From the NCBI RefSeq assembly GCF_900112815.1, contig NZ_FOND01000009.1:62001-126000 (forward strand): a stretch of 64,000 nucleotides of DNA, in the 5' to 3' direction. How positions within the stretch are numbered: position 1 is the first letter of the stretch; every line of letters starts with the position of its first letter. The translations under genes were made by a program, and so were the position numbers. The stretch is from Blastococcus tunisiensis. GTDB taxonomy: Bacteria; Actinomycetota; Actinomycetes; Mycobacteriales; Geodermatophilaceae. This document shows, in pieces, positions 34,242-43,198 of this stretch. The notes under the pieces were generated by a model. The model made no database searches. It worked only from the letters and a program-made list of their open reading frames with translations, and was not told where the DNA came from.

Positions 34242-37200
34242 CCGCGGCCGAGGCCGAGGTCCCGCGGCGCGCGGTCGTCCGGCTGGCCCGGTTCGGGTTC
34301 GAGGACGGCGCCCGGGCGGCGGTGTTCCTGTCCGACCCGTCCCTGGGGCTCTGGGACCTCGAGCGCAACGAGCCCGCGGACCCCGAGGCCGGCCCGGTGG
34401 TGGCCGCGCTGGCCCGGGCGGGCGACCCCGATCTCGCGCTGCGGTCGCTGCACCGCCTGGTGGAGGCGCTGGACTCCGCCGATGCCTCCGGGGAGGCCGC
34501 CGCCGCGCTGCTGGCCCACCTCCGGGGTTCCGGCCTGCTGCGCAGCCGGCTGCTGTCGGTCCTGGGCGCCAGCTCGGGGCTGGCCGACCACCTGGCCGCC
34601 CACCCGGCCGACTGGACGGCGCTCGAGGATGAGGGCGAGGGCATCTTCCGCGGGTCGTCGGGCCCCTCGGCCGACGAACTGCAGCGCCGGATGCTGGCCG
34701 CCGTGGGTGCCGACCCCGACGATCCGCCGTGGGGGGTGCGCCTCGGGAAGGGCGCCCCCGACGCCTCACCGGAGCGGATCCGGGCGCTCCGCCTGGCCTA
34801 CCGCCGCGCCATCCTGTCCCTGGCCGGACGGGACCTGGGGGAGGGGCTGCCGGCCGAGGAGGCCGCGGCCGAGCTCGCCGACATCGCCGGCGCCGTGCTG
34901 ACCGCCGGCCTGGCGCTGGCGGTGGCGGAGCAACCGGCGTCGGCCGCTCCGTGCCGGCTGGCCGTCATCGCCCTCGGCAAGACCGGCGGCCGCGAGCTGA
35001 ACTACGTCAGCGACGTCGACGTGGTGTTCGTCGCCGAACCGGTCGACCCCAGCGATCCCGAGAGCGCCGCCCTGTCCAGCGCCACCCGGGTGGCGGCGGC
35101 GCTGATGCGGATCTGCCACGAGGCGGCGTGGGAGGTCGACGCTGCACTGCGCCCGGAGGGAAAGGCCGGGGCCCTGGTGCGGACGGTTGCCGGGCACCAG
35201 GCGTACTACGAGCAGTGGGCCAGCACCTGGGAGTTCCAGGCGCTGCTGAAGATGCGGCCGGCCGCCGGGGACCCCGACCTCGGGCGGGCCTACGTCGACG
35301 CGCTCTGGCCGCTGGTGTGGCGGGCCGGTGACCGCCCCGGGTTCGTCGGCGAGGTGCAGGCCATGCGCCGGCGGGTGGAGGCCAACATCCCGCCCGCCCA
35401 GGCCGAGCGGGAGCTCAAGCTCGGCCGCGGCGGGCTGCGCGACGTCGAGTTCGCCGTCCAGCTGCTGCAGATGGTCCACGGCCGGGTCGACGAGTCGCTG
35501 CGGGTCGGCGGCACGTTGCCGGCGCTGCAGGCGCTCTCGGCGGGGGGCTACGTGGGGCGGGAGGACGCCGCGACCCTGATCGCGTCGTACCGTTTCCTGC
35601 GCACCGTCGAGCACCGCCTCCAGCTGCTCCGGCTGCGCCGCACCCACCTGCTGCCCACCGACGAGCAGCAGCTGCGCTGGCTGGCGAAGTCGCTGGGGTA
35701 CAAGCCCGACCACCGCGGCGAGGCGGTGGACGTCCTGGACGCCGAGCTGACCCTGCACACCCGCGAGGTGCGCCGGTTGCACGAGAAGCTCTTCTACCGG
35801 CCGCTGCTCTCGGCGGTCGCCCGGGTGCCCGGCGAGCACCTGCACCTCGGCTCGAAGGCGGCGGGGGACTGGCTGCGCGCCCTCGGCTTCGCCGACCCCG
35901 ACGGTGCCCTGCGCCACCTGGCGGCGCTCAGCAGCGGGGTGTCCCGATCGGCGTCGATGCAGAAGTACCTGCTGCCGGTGCTGCTCCAGACCTTCGCGTC
36001 GTGCCCCAACCCGGACGCCGGGCTGCTGGCCTACCGGCAGGTCAGCGAGGCGCTGGGCGGGAACCAGTGGTACCTGCGCCTGCTGCGGGACGAGGGCCAG
36101 GTCGCCGAGCGGCTCGCGCAGCTGCTCGGCTCCAGCCAGTTCGTCGCGTCGCTGCTGACCCGTACCCCCGAGGCGCTGCGGCTCCTGGCCGACGACGAGC
36201 AGCTCGAGCCCCGGGCCGCGGCGACGCTGGCCGGTGCGTGGCGGCAGGCCGCCGGACGCGCCCCCGACCCGCAGGCCGGCATCCGCGTGCTGCGCGGGCT
36301 GCGCCGCCAGGAGCTGCTGCGGGTGGCGGCGGCGGACCTGCTCGGCCGGCTCGACGTCGTCCGGCTGGGCCACGCCCTGACCGACATCGCGGCCGCCACC
36401 CTGCAGGTCGGCCTGGACGTCGCGGTCCGCGCGCACGCCGCCGACGCCGGCCTGGACCCCGCCGACATGCCGATGGACCTGGCCGTCATCGGGATGGGCC
36501 GGCTCGGCGGGCGCGAGCTGGGCTTCGGCTCGGACGCCGACGTGCTGTTCGTCCACCGGCCGCGCGACGGCGTCGACGAGGCCAAGGCGACCGCCGCGGC
36601 CAACGCCGTCGCGCACACCCTCCGGCGGCTGCTGAGCGAGCCCGCCCCCGACCCGGCGTTCGAGGTGGACGCCGACCTGCGTCCCGAGGGCCGGCAGGGC
36701 GCCCTGGTCCGCAGCCTGTCCGCCTTCCGGGAGTACTACGAGCGCTGGGTGTCGGTCTGGGAGGTGCAGGCGCTGCTCCGCGCCGTGCCGGTCGCCGGTG
36801 ACCCGCAGCTGGGCGCCGACTTCGTCGCCATGATCGACGCCATCCGGTACCCGGCGGGCGGGCTGAGCGACGATCAGGTCGCCGAGATCCGCCGGATCAA
36901 GGCCCGGGTGGAGCGGGAGCGGCTGCCCCGGGGCGCCGATCCGGCCACCCACACGAAGCTCGGCCGGGGCGGACTGGCCGACGTCGAGTGGACCGCCCAG
37001 CTCCTACAGCTGCAGCACGCCGACGACCTGCCGGCGCTGCGCGTGCAGCCGACCGTCGACGCGCTGCACGCCCTGGCCGACGCCGACCTGCTCGGGCGGG
37101 AGGACGTCGAGGCGCTGTGCGCCGCGTGGGAGCTGGCCACCCGTGCCCGCAACGCGATCTTCCTGGTGCGCGGCCGGGCCAGTGACCAGCTGCCCCGTCC

Positions 37201-37354
37201 GGGGCTGGAGCTGGCCGGTGTCGCCCGTGCCTGCGGCTACGGCCCCGACCAGGACCCCGGGCAGTTCCTCGACGACTACCGGCGCACCTCCCGGCACGCC
37301 CGCACCGTCGTCGAGCGGGTGTTCTACGGGCAGCCGTCGGCCGGACGGAGCTGA
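34238..37354 (+). CDS. glnE: Glutamine synthetase adenylyltransferase/deadenylase
   Basis: A 1038-residue bifunctional enzyme that adds and removes AMP on glutamine synthetase. Two nucleotidyltransferase cores are visible: VIALGKTGGRELNYVSDVDVVF (adenylyl-removing half, near residue 245) and VIGMGRLGGRELGFGSDADVLF (adenylyl-transferring half, near residue 750), each with the GS-x(n)-DxD metal motif and each followed by KLGRGGL(R/A)DVE. ATG 34238 overlaps the amidotransferase stop. Essential partner of glnA1 and glnA2. Confidence 0.97.
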   Translation: MTAAEAEVPRRAVVRLARFGFEDGARAAVFLSDPSLGLWDLERNEPADPEAGPVVAALARAGDPDLALRSLHRLVEALDSADASGEAAAALLAHLRGSGLLRSRLLSVLGASSGLADHLAAHPADWTALEDEGEGIFRGSSGPSADELQRRMLAAVGADPDDPPWGVRLGKGAPDASPERIRALRLAYRRAILSLAGRDLGEGLPAEEAAAELADIAGAVLTAGLALAVAEQPASAAPCRLAVIALGKTGGRELNYVSDVDVVFVAEPVDPSDPESAALSSATRVAAALMRICHEAAWEVDAALRPEGKAGALVRTVAGHQAYYEQWASTWEFQALLKMRPAAGDPDLGRAYVDALWPLVWRAGDRPGFVGEVQAMRRRVEANIPPAQAERELKLGRGGLRDVEFAVQLLQMVHGRVDESLRVGGTLPALQALSAGGYVGREDAATLIASYRFLRTVEHRLQLLRLRRTHLLPTDEQQLRWLAKSLGYKPDHRGEAVDVLDAELTLHTREVRRLHEKLFYRPLLSAVARVPGEHLHLGSKAAGDWLRALGFADPDGALRHLAALSSGVSRSASMQKYLLPVLLQTFASCPNPDAGLLAYRQVSEALGGNQWYLRLLRDEGQVAERLAQLLGSSQFVASLLTRTPEALRLLADDEQLEPRAAATLAGAWRQAAGRAPDPQAGIRVLRGLRRQELLRVAAADLLGRLDVVRLGHALTDIAAATLQVGLDVAVRAHAADAGLDPADMPMDLAVIGMGRLGGRELGFGSDADVLFVHRPRDGVDEAKATAAANAVAHTLRRLLSEPAPDPAFEVDADLRPEGRQGALVRSLSAFREYYERWVSVWEVQALLRAVPVAGDPQLGADFVAMIDAIRYPAGGLSDDQVAEIRRIKARVERERLPRGADPATHTKLGRGGLADVEWTAQLLQLQHADDLPALRVQPTVDALHALADADLLGREDVEALCAAWELATRARNAIFLVRGRASDQLPRPGLELAGVARACGYGPDQDPGQFLDDYRRTSRHARTVVERVFYGQPSAGRS

Positions 37355-37488
37355 GCCGCGCCCCTTCCCCCGACCGGCCGGCCGCACATGACGATCGGGT
37401 GTCGTCGGGCCGGGGCACGTTCGCGCGGACGACCGCCGGAAAGGGCAGGGAGCGACGTGTTCTGCGATCCCGAAGGCAGGTGACTCGG

Positions 37489-39036
37489 ATGCGACGGCTC
37501 GCCGCAGGAATCTGCGCGACCCTGCTCCTCGCCGCATGCACCGGCGAGGACCGGCCATCGAGCGACAGCGACGGCGGGGCGAGCCCTTCCACGGGCGCCG
37601 GGCCGAGCGACGAGCAGGCCCTGGAGCCGGTGGGCGATCCGGACACCGCCGCGGTCCAGGGCGGTGGCTTCCCCGGCGAGGGGCCGCCCGTCGCCCACCT
37701 CACCGATGTGCGGGTGGCCGGTCACGACGGGTTCGACCGCGTGGTCCTGGAGTTCGAGGGCGAGCAGGTGCCCAGCTACCGGGTGTCCTACGTCCAGCCG
37801 CCGCTGACCGAGGACGCCTCCGGCCGGCCGGTCGACGTGGCGGGCTCGGCGTTCCTGGAGCTGCGGGCCTCGCCGGCCAGTGCCGTGGACCTCTCCGGTG
37901 AGCAGCCCGAGCAGACCTACGACGGGCCCGACCGCATCGAGCCACCGGAGGGCGGCGTGGTCACCGACCTGGTGTCGACCGGTGACGTCGAGGCGAACCT
38001 CGCCTGGACGGTCGGCCTGGCCGACCGGGTGCCGTTCGGCGTCGCCGCGCTCGCCGACCCGTCCCGCCTGGTGGTCGACCTGCTGCACGCCCCGGACGCC
38101 CCGGGCGGCCTCGAGCCGGTCGCCGACGGCGACACGGCGGAGTCCATCGCCGCGGGGGACGGGCCGCCGGTCGCGCTCACCGACGTGCGCCTCGGTGCGC
38201 ACGCGGGGTTCGACCGGATCGTGTTCGAGCTGGCCGGCGAGGGCGAGGCGGGCTGGCAGGTCGGGTACACCGACGAACCGCAGGCCCAGGGCTCGGGTGC
38301 CCCGGTCGAGGTCCCCGGCGAGGCCGTCCTGGGCATCACGCTCACCAACATCGCGCTCCCGGGCGATGCGCCGGAGGGCGTGTCCACCTGGGAGGGGCCG
38401 GACCGGCAGGCCATCGCCGGCGCCACCGTGCTCGACACCCTCGTGGAGGACACCCTCTTCGAGGGGCGCCACACCTTCTTCGCGGGGCTGGACGGACGGC
38501 GACCGTTCGCGGTGGGACTGCTGACCGATCCGCAGCGGATCGTGGTCGACGTCCTCGCGGAGGAACCGGCGGCGCCGGAGCCGCTCTCCCAGCGCTGCGA
38601 GAGCCCCGAGGGCTTCTCCATCGCCTATCCGGAGTCGTGGTCGGTGAACAGCGGCGAGACCGTCCCGGAGTGCACGCGGTTCGCCCCGGAGCAGTTCACG
38701 GTGCCCCCGAACACCGACGCCCGCGTGGGCGCGGTCACGGCGTCGGTCGAGCCCGTCCCCTTCGACCGGGTCACGGCCCCCGGGCCCGGCCAGGAGCTCA
38801 GCCGCACGGAGACGACCGTGGACGGCCGCGCGGCGGTGCGGACGGAGCGGGTATCCGCCGGCGAGGGCCTCTACCCCGAAGGCGTCCGGACGACCTCCTA
38901 CGCGGTGGACCTGCCCGCGGGCGACGACGGTCCGCGGACGCTGGTGGTGAACACGATCGGGCTGCCGCAGTTCGACTACGCCCGCAACGTGCCGGTCCTG
39001 GACCGCATGATCGGGACGGTGACCATCACCCCCTGA
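37489..39036 (+). CDS. Lipoprotein: two AMIN-like domains plus C-terminal Cys domain
   Basis: A 515-residue lipoprotein. Signal peptide with lipobox LLLAAC (Cys near 17) and an acidic Ser/Gly linker. Two related AMIN-like domains follow (about 60-205 and 215-360), each with a DGFDR/AGFDR motif, a (P/L)FGVAALADPSRLVVDLL-like end and a similar length, an internal duplication. From about 369 to the end is a separate domain with two Cys (CESPEGFSIAYPESW, VPECTRF) that is paralogous to the lipoprotein at 48543. AMIN domains target peptidoglycan or envelope complexes. Preceded by 134 bases of noncoding DNA. Confidence 0.85.
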   Translation: MRRLAAGICATLLLAACTGEDRPSSDSDGGASPSTGAGPSDEQALEPVGDPDTAAVQGGGFPGEGPPVAHLTDVRVAGHDGFDRVVLEFEGEQVPSYRVSYVQPPLTEDASGRPVDVAGSAFLELRASPASAVDLSGEQPEQTYDGPDRIEPPEGGVVTDLVSTGDVEANLAWTVGLADRVPFGVAALADPSRLVVDLLHAPDAPGGLEPVADGDTAESIAAGDGPPVALTDVRLGAHAGFDRIVFELAGEGEAGWQVGYTDEPQAQGSGAPVEVPGEAVLGITLTNIALPGDAPEGVSTWEGPDRQAIAGATVLDTLVEDTLFEGRHTFFAGLDGRRPFAVGLLTDPQRIVVDVLAEEPAAPEPLSQRCESPEGFSIAYPESWSVNSGETVPECTRFAPEQFTVPPNTDARVGAVTASVEPVPFDRVTAPGPGQELSRTETTVDGRAAVRTERVSAGEGLYPEGVRTTSYAVDLPAGDDGPRTLVVNTIGLPQFDYARNVPVLDRMIGTVTITP

Positions 39037-39083
39037 TCGGGCGGGTCGCGGTGCCGGCGGGTTCACGCCCCCGGCATCGGGGC

Positions 39084-39416
39084 ATGCTGGGCGACGTGTC
39101 GCGATCACTGTCGGTCGAACCCGACCTGCCCGAGGACGCCGGCGAACCTGGCGGCGGACAGGGGGAGGGGGCGACGATCACCCCGTACCGGGACGGGCCG
39201 CTGATCGTGCGCGGCGACTTCCGCCTCCTCGACCAGGACGGCAACGAGATCGATCCGGGCCGGGAGACGATCGCGCTCTGCCGGTGCGGGAAGTCGGGCA
39301 TCAAGCCCTTCTGCGACGGCACGCACAAGCGGTCCGGCTTCTCGGCGCCGAGCGCGCCGAGCCGGCCGCGCCCCGCGGCCCAGCTCCTGCGCGAGGGGCG
39401 CCGCCCGGACGCGTGA
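39084..39416 (+). CDS. CDGSH iron-sulfur protein
   Basis: A 110-residue protein with the CDGSH-type 2Fe-2S motif CRCGKSGIKPFCDGTHKRSGF (three Cys, one His), preceded by a beta-rich DGPLIVRGDF segment. Such proteins hold a labile cluster and take part in redox or iron handling. ATG 39084 is used; GTG 39096 would shorten it by four residues. Acidic N-terminal tail of about 30 residues is probably disordered. Confidence 0.9.
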   Translation: MLGDVSRSLSVEPDLPEDAGEPGGGQGEGATITPYRDGPLIVRGDFRLLDQDGNEIDPGRETIALCRCGKSGIKPFCDGTHKRSGFSAPSAPSRPRPAAQLLREGRRPDA

Positions 39417-39539
39417 TCCCGGCGGCGCGTTCACCCGGGCGTGTCCGGCGGTCGGAAACCGCACCGCGATGACGCAGGATGCACGGGACGTCCTGGCGGG
39501 ACCGCACCCGTGGGGCCCGCTTCCTGATCGGAGGGTTCC

Positions 39540-40430
39540 GTGGATTCGCCGCTCGCCACCGTCCTGCTGCCCGCGGCCCTCGCCATCGTGATGCTCGGCC
39601 TCGGGCTCTCCCTGACCGTGGGCGACTTCGCCCGGGTGGGGCGCCAGCCCAGGGCAGTGGTGATCGCGCTGCTGCTGCAGCTGCTGGTCCTCCCGGCGGT
39701 CTGCTTCGGGCTGGTGCTCGCCTTCGACCTGCCGCCGCTGCTGGCCGTCGGCATGCTCCTGCTGGCGGCCTCTCCCGGGGGTACGACCGCCAACCTCTTC
39801 AGCCACCTGTTCCGGGGCGACGTCGCCCTGAACATCACGCTGACCGCGGTCAACTCGCTGATCGCCGTCCTCACCCTGCCGGTGATCACCAACCTGGCCA
39901 TCTCCTGGTTCGATCCGGCGGGGGCGGGATCCCTCGGCCTGCAGTTCGGCAAGACGGTCCAGGTCTTCGCCGTCGTCCTGGTCCCGGTGGCGGTCGGCAT
40001 GCTGGTGCGACGGCGCGCTCCCGGGTTCGCCGACCGCATGGACAGGCCGGTGCGGGTGCTCTCCGCCGTCGTCCTCGCCCTGGTGATCGTGGGCACGATG
40101 GTCGCCGAACGGGAGAACATCAGCGGGTACCTGCGCGACATCGGGCTGCCCGCCGTGCTGTTCTGCGTGCTCAGCCTGTCCGTGGGGTTCCTGGTGCCGC
40201 GCGCCCTCGGGGTCGTGGAGCGGCAGGCGATCGCCAGCTCGTTCGAGATCGGCATCCACAACAGCACCCTCGCGATCGCGGTGGCGATCAGCGTCCTCGG
40301 CAGCATCGAGCTCGCCGTGCCCGCCGCGGTCTACGGGGTCCTGATGTTCCCGGTGGCGGCGGCCTTCGGCTGGGCGATCACCCGGTCCTCGCGGAACCCG
40401 GCCGCCGCGGGGACCACGGCCGGCGGCTGA
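39540..40430 (+). CDS. Bile acid:sodium symporter family transporter
   Basis: A 296-residue membrane protein of the BASS family with nine or ten helices. LLLAASPGGTTANLFSHLFRGD is the conserved crossing region with the unwound helix that binds sodium, and SFEIGIHNSTLAIAVAISVLG is its counterpart in the second repeat. GTG 39540 follows CGGAGGG. Substrate not known; bacterial members move keto acids, pantothenate or other organic anions. Confidence 0.9.
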   Translation: MDSPLATVLLPAALAIVMLGLGLSLTVGDFARVGRQPRAVVIALLLQLLVLPAVCFGLVLAFDLPPLLAVGMLLLAASPGGTTANLFSHLFRGDVALNITLTAVNSLIAVLTLPVITNLAISWFDPAGAGSLGLQFGKTVQVFAVVLVPVAVGMLVRRRAPGFADRMDRPVRVLSAVVLALVIVGTMVAERENISGYLRDIGLPAVLFCVLSLSVGFLVPRALGVVERQAIASSFEIGIHNSTLAIAVAISVLGSIELAVPAAVYGVLMFPVAAAFGWAITRSSRNPAAAGTTAGG

Positions 40431-40454
40431 CCCGGCGGGCCGGCCGCCGGGTCA
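40428..40454. terminator. Palindromic terminator containing both stop codons
   Basis: A perfect 11-base-pair stem (40428-40438 with 40444-40454) with loop GCCGG. The plus-strand stop of the BASS gene (40428-40430) and the minus-strand stop of the chemoreceptor (40452-40454) are the outermost bases of the arms, so one short element ends both genes and probably both transcripts. Confidence 0.75.
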
Positions 40455-42005
40455 GCGCCCGGTGTCGAACGCCTTCGCCATCTCCACCTGCTCCTCGAGC
40501 ACCTCACCGATGCGGGCCTGGACGGCGTCGAGCTCCCCGATGACCTCGCTGGTGGCGTGGATCCCGGCCGAGACCGAGCGGCTGCTGGTCTGGATGCCGG
40601 CGATCTGCTCGGACACCCGCTGGGTGGCGCCGGCCGTCTCGCGGGCGAGGTCCTTCACCTCGCTGGCGACCACGGCGAAGCCACGGCCGAGCTCACCGGC
40701 CCGCGCCGCCTCGATGGTCGCGTTGAGCGCCAGCAGGTTGGTCTGGTCGGCGATGGCACCGATGATGCGGATGACGTCGTCCACGGCGGCCGAGGCGGTG
40801 CCGAGCGCCTCGACCTCGACGGTCATGGACGACGCCTGGGAGACCGCCTTCTCCGCCACCCGGCCGGCGTCGTCGGCCGCCTGCCGCAGCCGGTCGACGG
40901 TCTCCAGCAGGGCGCGGGAGTTGACCGCGTCGGCCTCGGCGCGCCGGAGGATGTCCAGTCGCTGCGACACCAGCTGGGCGACGTTGCGCAACGCCGAGGC
41001 CCGTGACTCGGACAGGTCGATCGTCTCGGTGACGAAGAAGTCCATGGTGCCGATGACGCGGCCACCGGCGGTGACGGGGAAGCAGACGCCCGAGCGGACA
41101 CCGGCGCGCTGCGCGGCCGGGGCGCGCACGCAGTCGGTCACCTCGGCGAGGTCGGGGACGAAGACGAGGTCGCGCTGCCGCCAGGCGCGGCCGGACAGGC
41201 CGACGCCCTCGGCGAAGCTGGCGCTCAGCGTGACCCGACGGAACTCCTCACCGGCCGACCCGGACTCCACGTCGAAGCGGAGCACGTCCTCGGTCTCGTC
41301 CAGCGCCCAGAAGGAGCCGTAGGCCCAGCCGAACGCCGTCCGCACGGTCTCGAGCGCGGTCCGCAGGGCGGTGGCCTCGTCGCGCGCCTCACCGACCTCG
41401 GCGACGACGGTGGTGACGGCGTTGCGGTCGTCCAGGTTCTCCCGCAGCTGCGCGGTGGTGAGCGCGCTGCGCCGGGCGTGCGCCACCAGCCGGCCGATGG
41501 CCGCCCACTTCTCCGCCCGGCCGCCGAAGAACGGCAGCTCGCGCCGGCTGTAGTACTCGAGGACGGCGGTGACCCGGCCGTCCTCGACCACCGGGAGGAA
41601 GCAGCCCTGGCGTGCCCCGGCCGCGGCGGCGGTGGCCCACCGGGGGCACGACGACGTGCGCGACGAGCCGTCCATCAGGACCGGTCGCTGCTCGCGCAGC
41701 GCCTGCCCGCCGTACCCGGCGCCGCTGACCATCGCGGTGCCGGGCGTCCAGGCCGCGGCCATGGTGCGGTCCAGGTCGCCCTGGGTCACGCGCAGCACGA
41801 AGTCCCCCGAGCGGTCCGGCAGCCAGGCGGCGCCGTAGGCGAGGTCGAGGGACTCGACCAGGCTGTGCAGGATCCGCTCGTGGGCGACGACCTCGTCGCT
41901 GACGTCGGCGCCGAGGGCGGCGATCACCGCCTCCAGCGCCTCGACGTCCCGCGGGGCGGGCCCTCCGGGTCCGAGGGTTCCGGCAGTGCCCTGACGACCC
42001 CACAT
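40452..42005 (-). CDS. Soluble methyl-accepting chemotaxis protein with GAF domains
   Basis: A 517-residue chemoreceptor without membrane helices. Two GAF-like domains (about 30-185 and 215-340) precede a signalling domain with the hairpin motif [41 protein letters not shown]. The first GAF has a Cys-containing SRTSSCPRW loop. Cytoplasmic sensor; no chemotaxis genes are in the window. In a pilus-bearing organism it may feed a Tad or c-di-GMP output (inference). ATG 42005 precedes the first domain; a longer frame upstream has a non-conserved sequence. Confidence 0.9.
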   Translation of the reverse strand: MWGRQGTAGTLGPGGPAPRDVEALEAVIAALGADVSDEVVAHERILHSLVESLDLAYGAAWLPDRSGDFVLRVTQGDLDRTMAAAWTPGTAMVSGAGYGGQALREQRPVLMDGSSRTSSCPRWATAAAAGARQGCFLPVVEDGRVTAVLEYYSRRELPFFGGRAEKWAAIGRLVAHARRSALTTAQLRENLDDRNAVTTVVAEVGEARDEATALRTALETVRTAFGWAYGSFWALDETEDVLRFDVESGSAGEEFRRVTLSASFAEGVGLSGRAWRQRDLVFVPDLAEVTDCVRAPAAQRAGVRSGVCFPVTAGGRVIGTMDFFVTETIDLSESRASALRNVAQLVSQRLDILRRAEADAVNSRALLETVDRLRQAADDAGRVAEKAVSQASSMTVEVEALGTASAAVDDVIRIIGAIADQTNLLALNATIEAARAGELGRGFAVVASEVKDLARETAGATQRVSEQIAGIQTSSRSVSAGIHATSEVIGELDAVQARIGEVLEEQVEMAKAFDTGR

Positions 42006-42110
42006 GCGCGCACTCCCGCTGTTCCGATACGGCCGGTTCCGGTGATCTGTTCGGCATCGGCGGCGCGGACTCCAGTCGGGCACAACACGTTTCTGCGTCG
42101 GCCCCGGGGA

Positions 42111-43124
42111 TCAGGCGGCGAGCGGTGGCTGCCCGCGCAGCGCCGAGCGCCCGGCCTCCCAGGCGCCCAGCAGGTGGGCGGCGGCCAGCCCGTCCATGGC
42201 CAGGGAGCACGCGGCCCCGAAGAGCACGTCCTCGGCGAGCTCCGGTTCTCCGGAGACCAGCGACCCGCACATGTCCACCGAGGCGATCTGCTCGTGCACC
42301 GCGTCGGCCTCCACGTGCTCGTCGTAGAAGACGGTGACCCGCTCGTCGAACCCGAGCCGGCGCAGGCCCGCCGAGTAGCGCCGGCTCGGCTCCGACGAGG
42401 TCATCTCGACGGCCGTCAGGTGGCCCAGGGCGGCGCCCCGCCACCGGCGGTGCAGCCCGAACAGCGACATGGTGTTCACGGAGGCGAAGGCGACGGCGGG
42501 CGCCTCGTCCCACAGCGCGCCGTAGCCGGCGTCGAGGCCGAGCGAGCGCAGCAGCCCGGCGAACAGCTCGCTGTGCATCCTGGCCACCGAGCCGCCGCCG
42601 TACTCGTCGGCCTGGATCTCCACCATGGCGGCCTTGGCCCGGCCGGACAGCCGGGGGATCGCGAACGTGTGCGGGTCGGCCTCCTTGAGGTGGTAGACCG
42701 ACCGCAGGGTCAGGTACTCACGCCACTGCTCCACCGTGCCCTGCTTGGCCATGTAGGACGACAGGGACGGGCCGTCGTCGGCCGCGACGAGCGCGCCGAG
42801 CCGGCGGTCGACGGGCTCGTCGGTGACCGCGATCGGCCCGGTGAGCTCGCGCAGCGCGGCCACGTGCCGGCGCTCGAGCCCGGCCCGCAGCCCCAGGAGG
42901 GCGGGATCCCACTCCCACTCCTCCGGCACGCCGTCGAACCCCCGGTAGTGCAGCTCGTAGAGGACGGCGAGAGCGATCTGCAGGTCCTCGTCCGTCAGCG
43001 CGCCGGGGCCGGCGGACGACACCCGGTCGCCCTGCGCGATCGTCGCGGCGGAGAGGGTGGGGGAGGTGGCCAGGTCGCGGCAGAGCGCCTCGCTCAGCGG
43101 ACCGCGCGGCTCGGGCAGGTGCAT
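42111..43124 (-). CDS. Iron-containing redox enzyme (haem-oxygenase-like diiron fold)
   Basis: A protein of about 337 residues resembling the haem-oxygenase-like diiron oxidase group: helix pairs with LYELHYRGFDGVPEEWEW, MVEIQADEYGGG and VEADAVHEQIA that supply Glu/His ligands. These enzymes do N-oxygenation or oxidative C-C cleavage. Four in-frame ATGs exist (43124, 43136, 43142, 43169); 43124 gives MHLPEPRGPLSEAL, which fits the family start, while 43169 has a better ribosome site (GGGGGA). Divergent from an SDR gene. Confidence 0.78.
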   Translation of the reverse strand: MHLPEPRGPLSEALCRDLATSPTLSAATIAQGDRVSSAGPGALTDEDLQIALAVLYELHYRGFDGVPEEWEWDPALLGLRAGLERRHVAALRELTGPIAVTDEPVDRRLGALVAADDGPSLSSYMAKQGTVEQWREYLTLRSVYHLKEADPHTFAIPRLSGRAKAAMVEIQADEYGGGSVARMHSELFAGLLRSLGLDAGYGALWDEAPAVAFASVNTMSLFGLHRRWRGAALGHLTAVEMTSSEPSRRYSAGLRRLGFDERVTVFYDEHVEADAVHEQIASVDMCGSLVSGEPELAEDVLFGAACSLAMDGLAAAHLLGAWEAGRSALRGQPPLAA

Positions 43125-43198
43125 GGACCCGATCATGCCCATCGGCCCGGAAACGATGCGCGCGGGCATGTGATGTCCCCCGCGGGTAGTACGCGGGC

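Noticed and set aside
34766-36952. 728-codon minus-strand frame across glnE
   Set aside because: Antisense shadow of glnE with no recognisable domain; very high GC opens long antisense frames.
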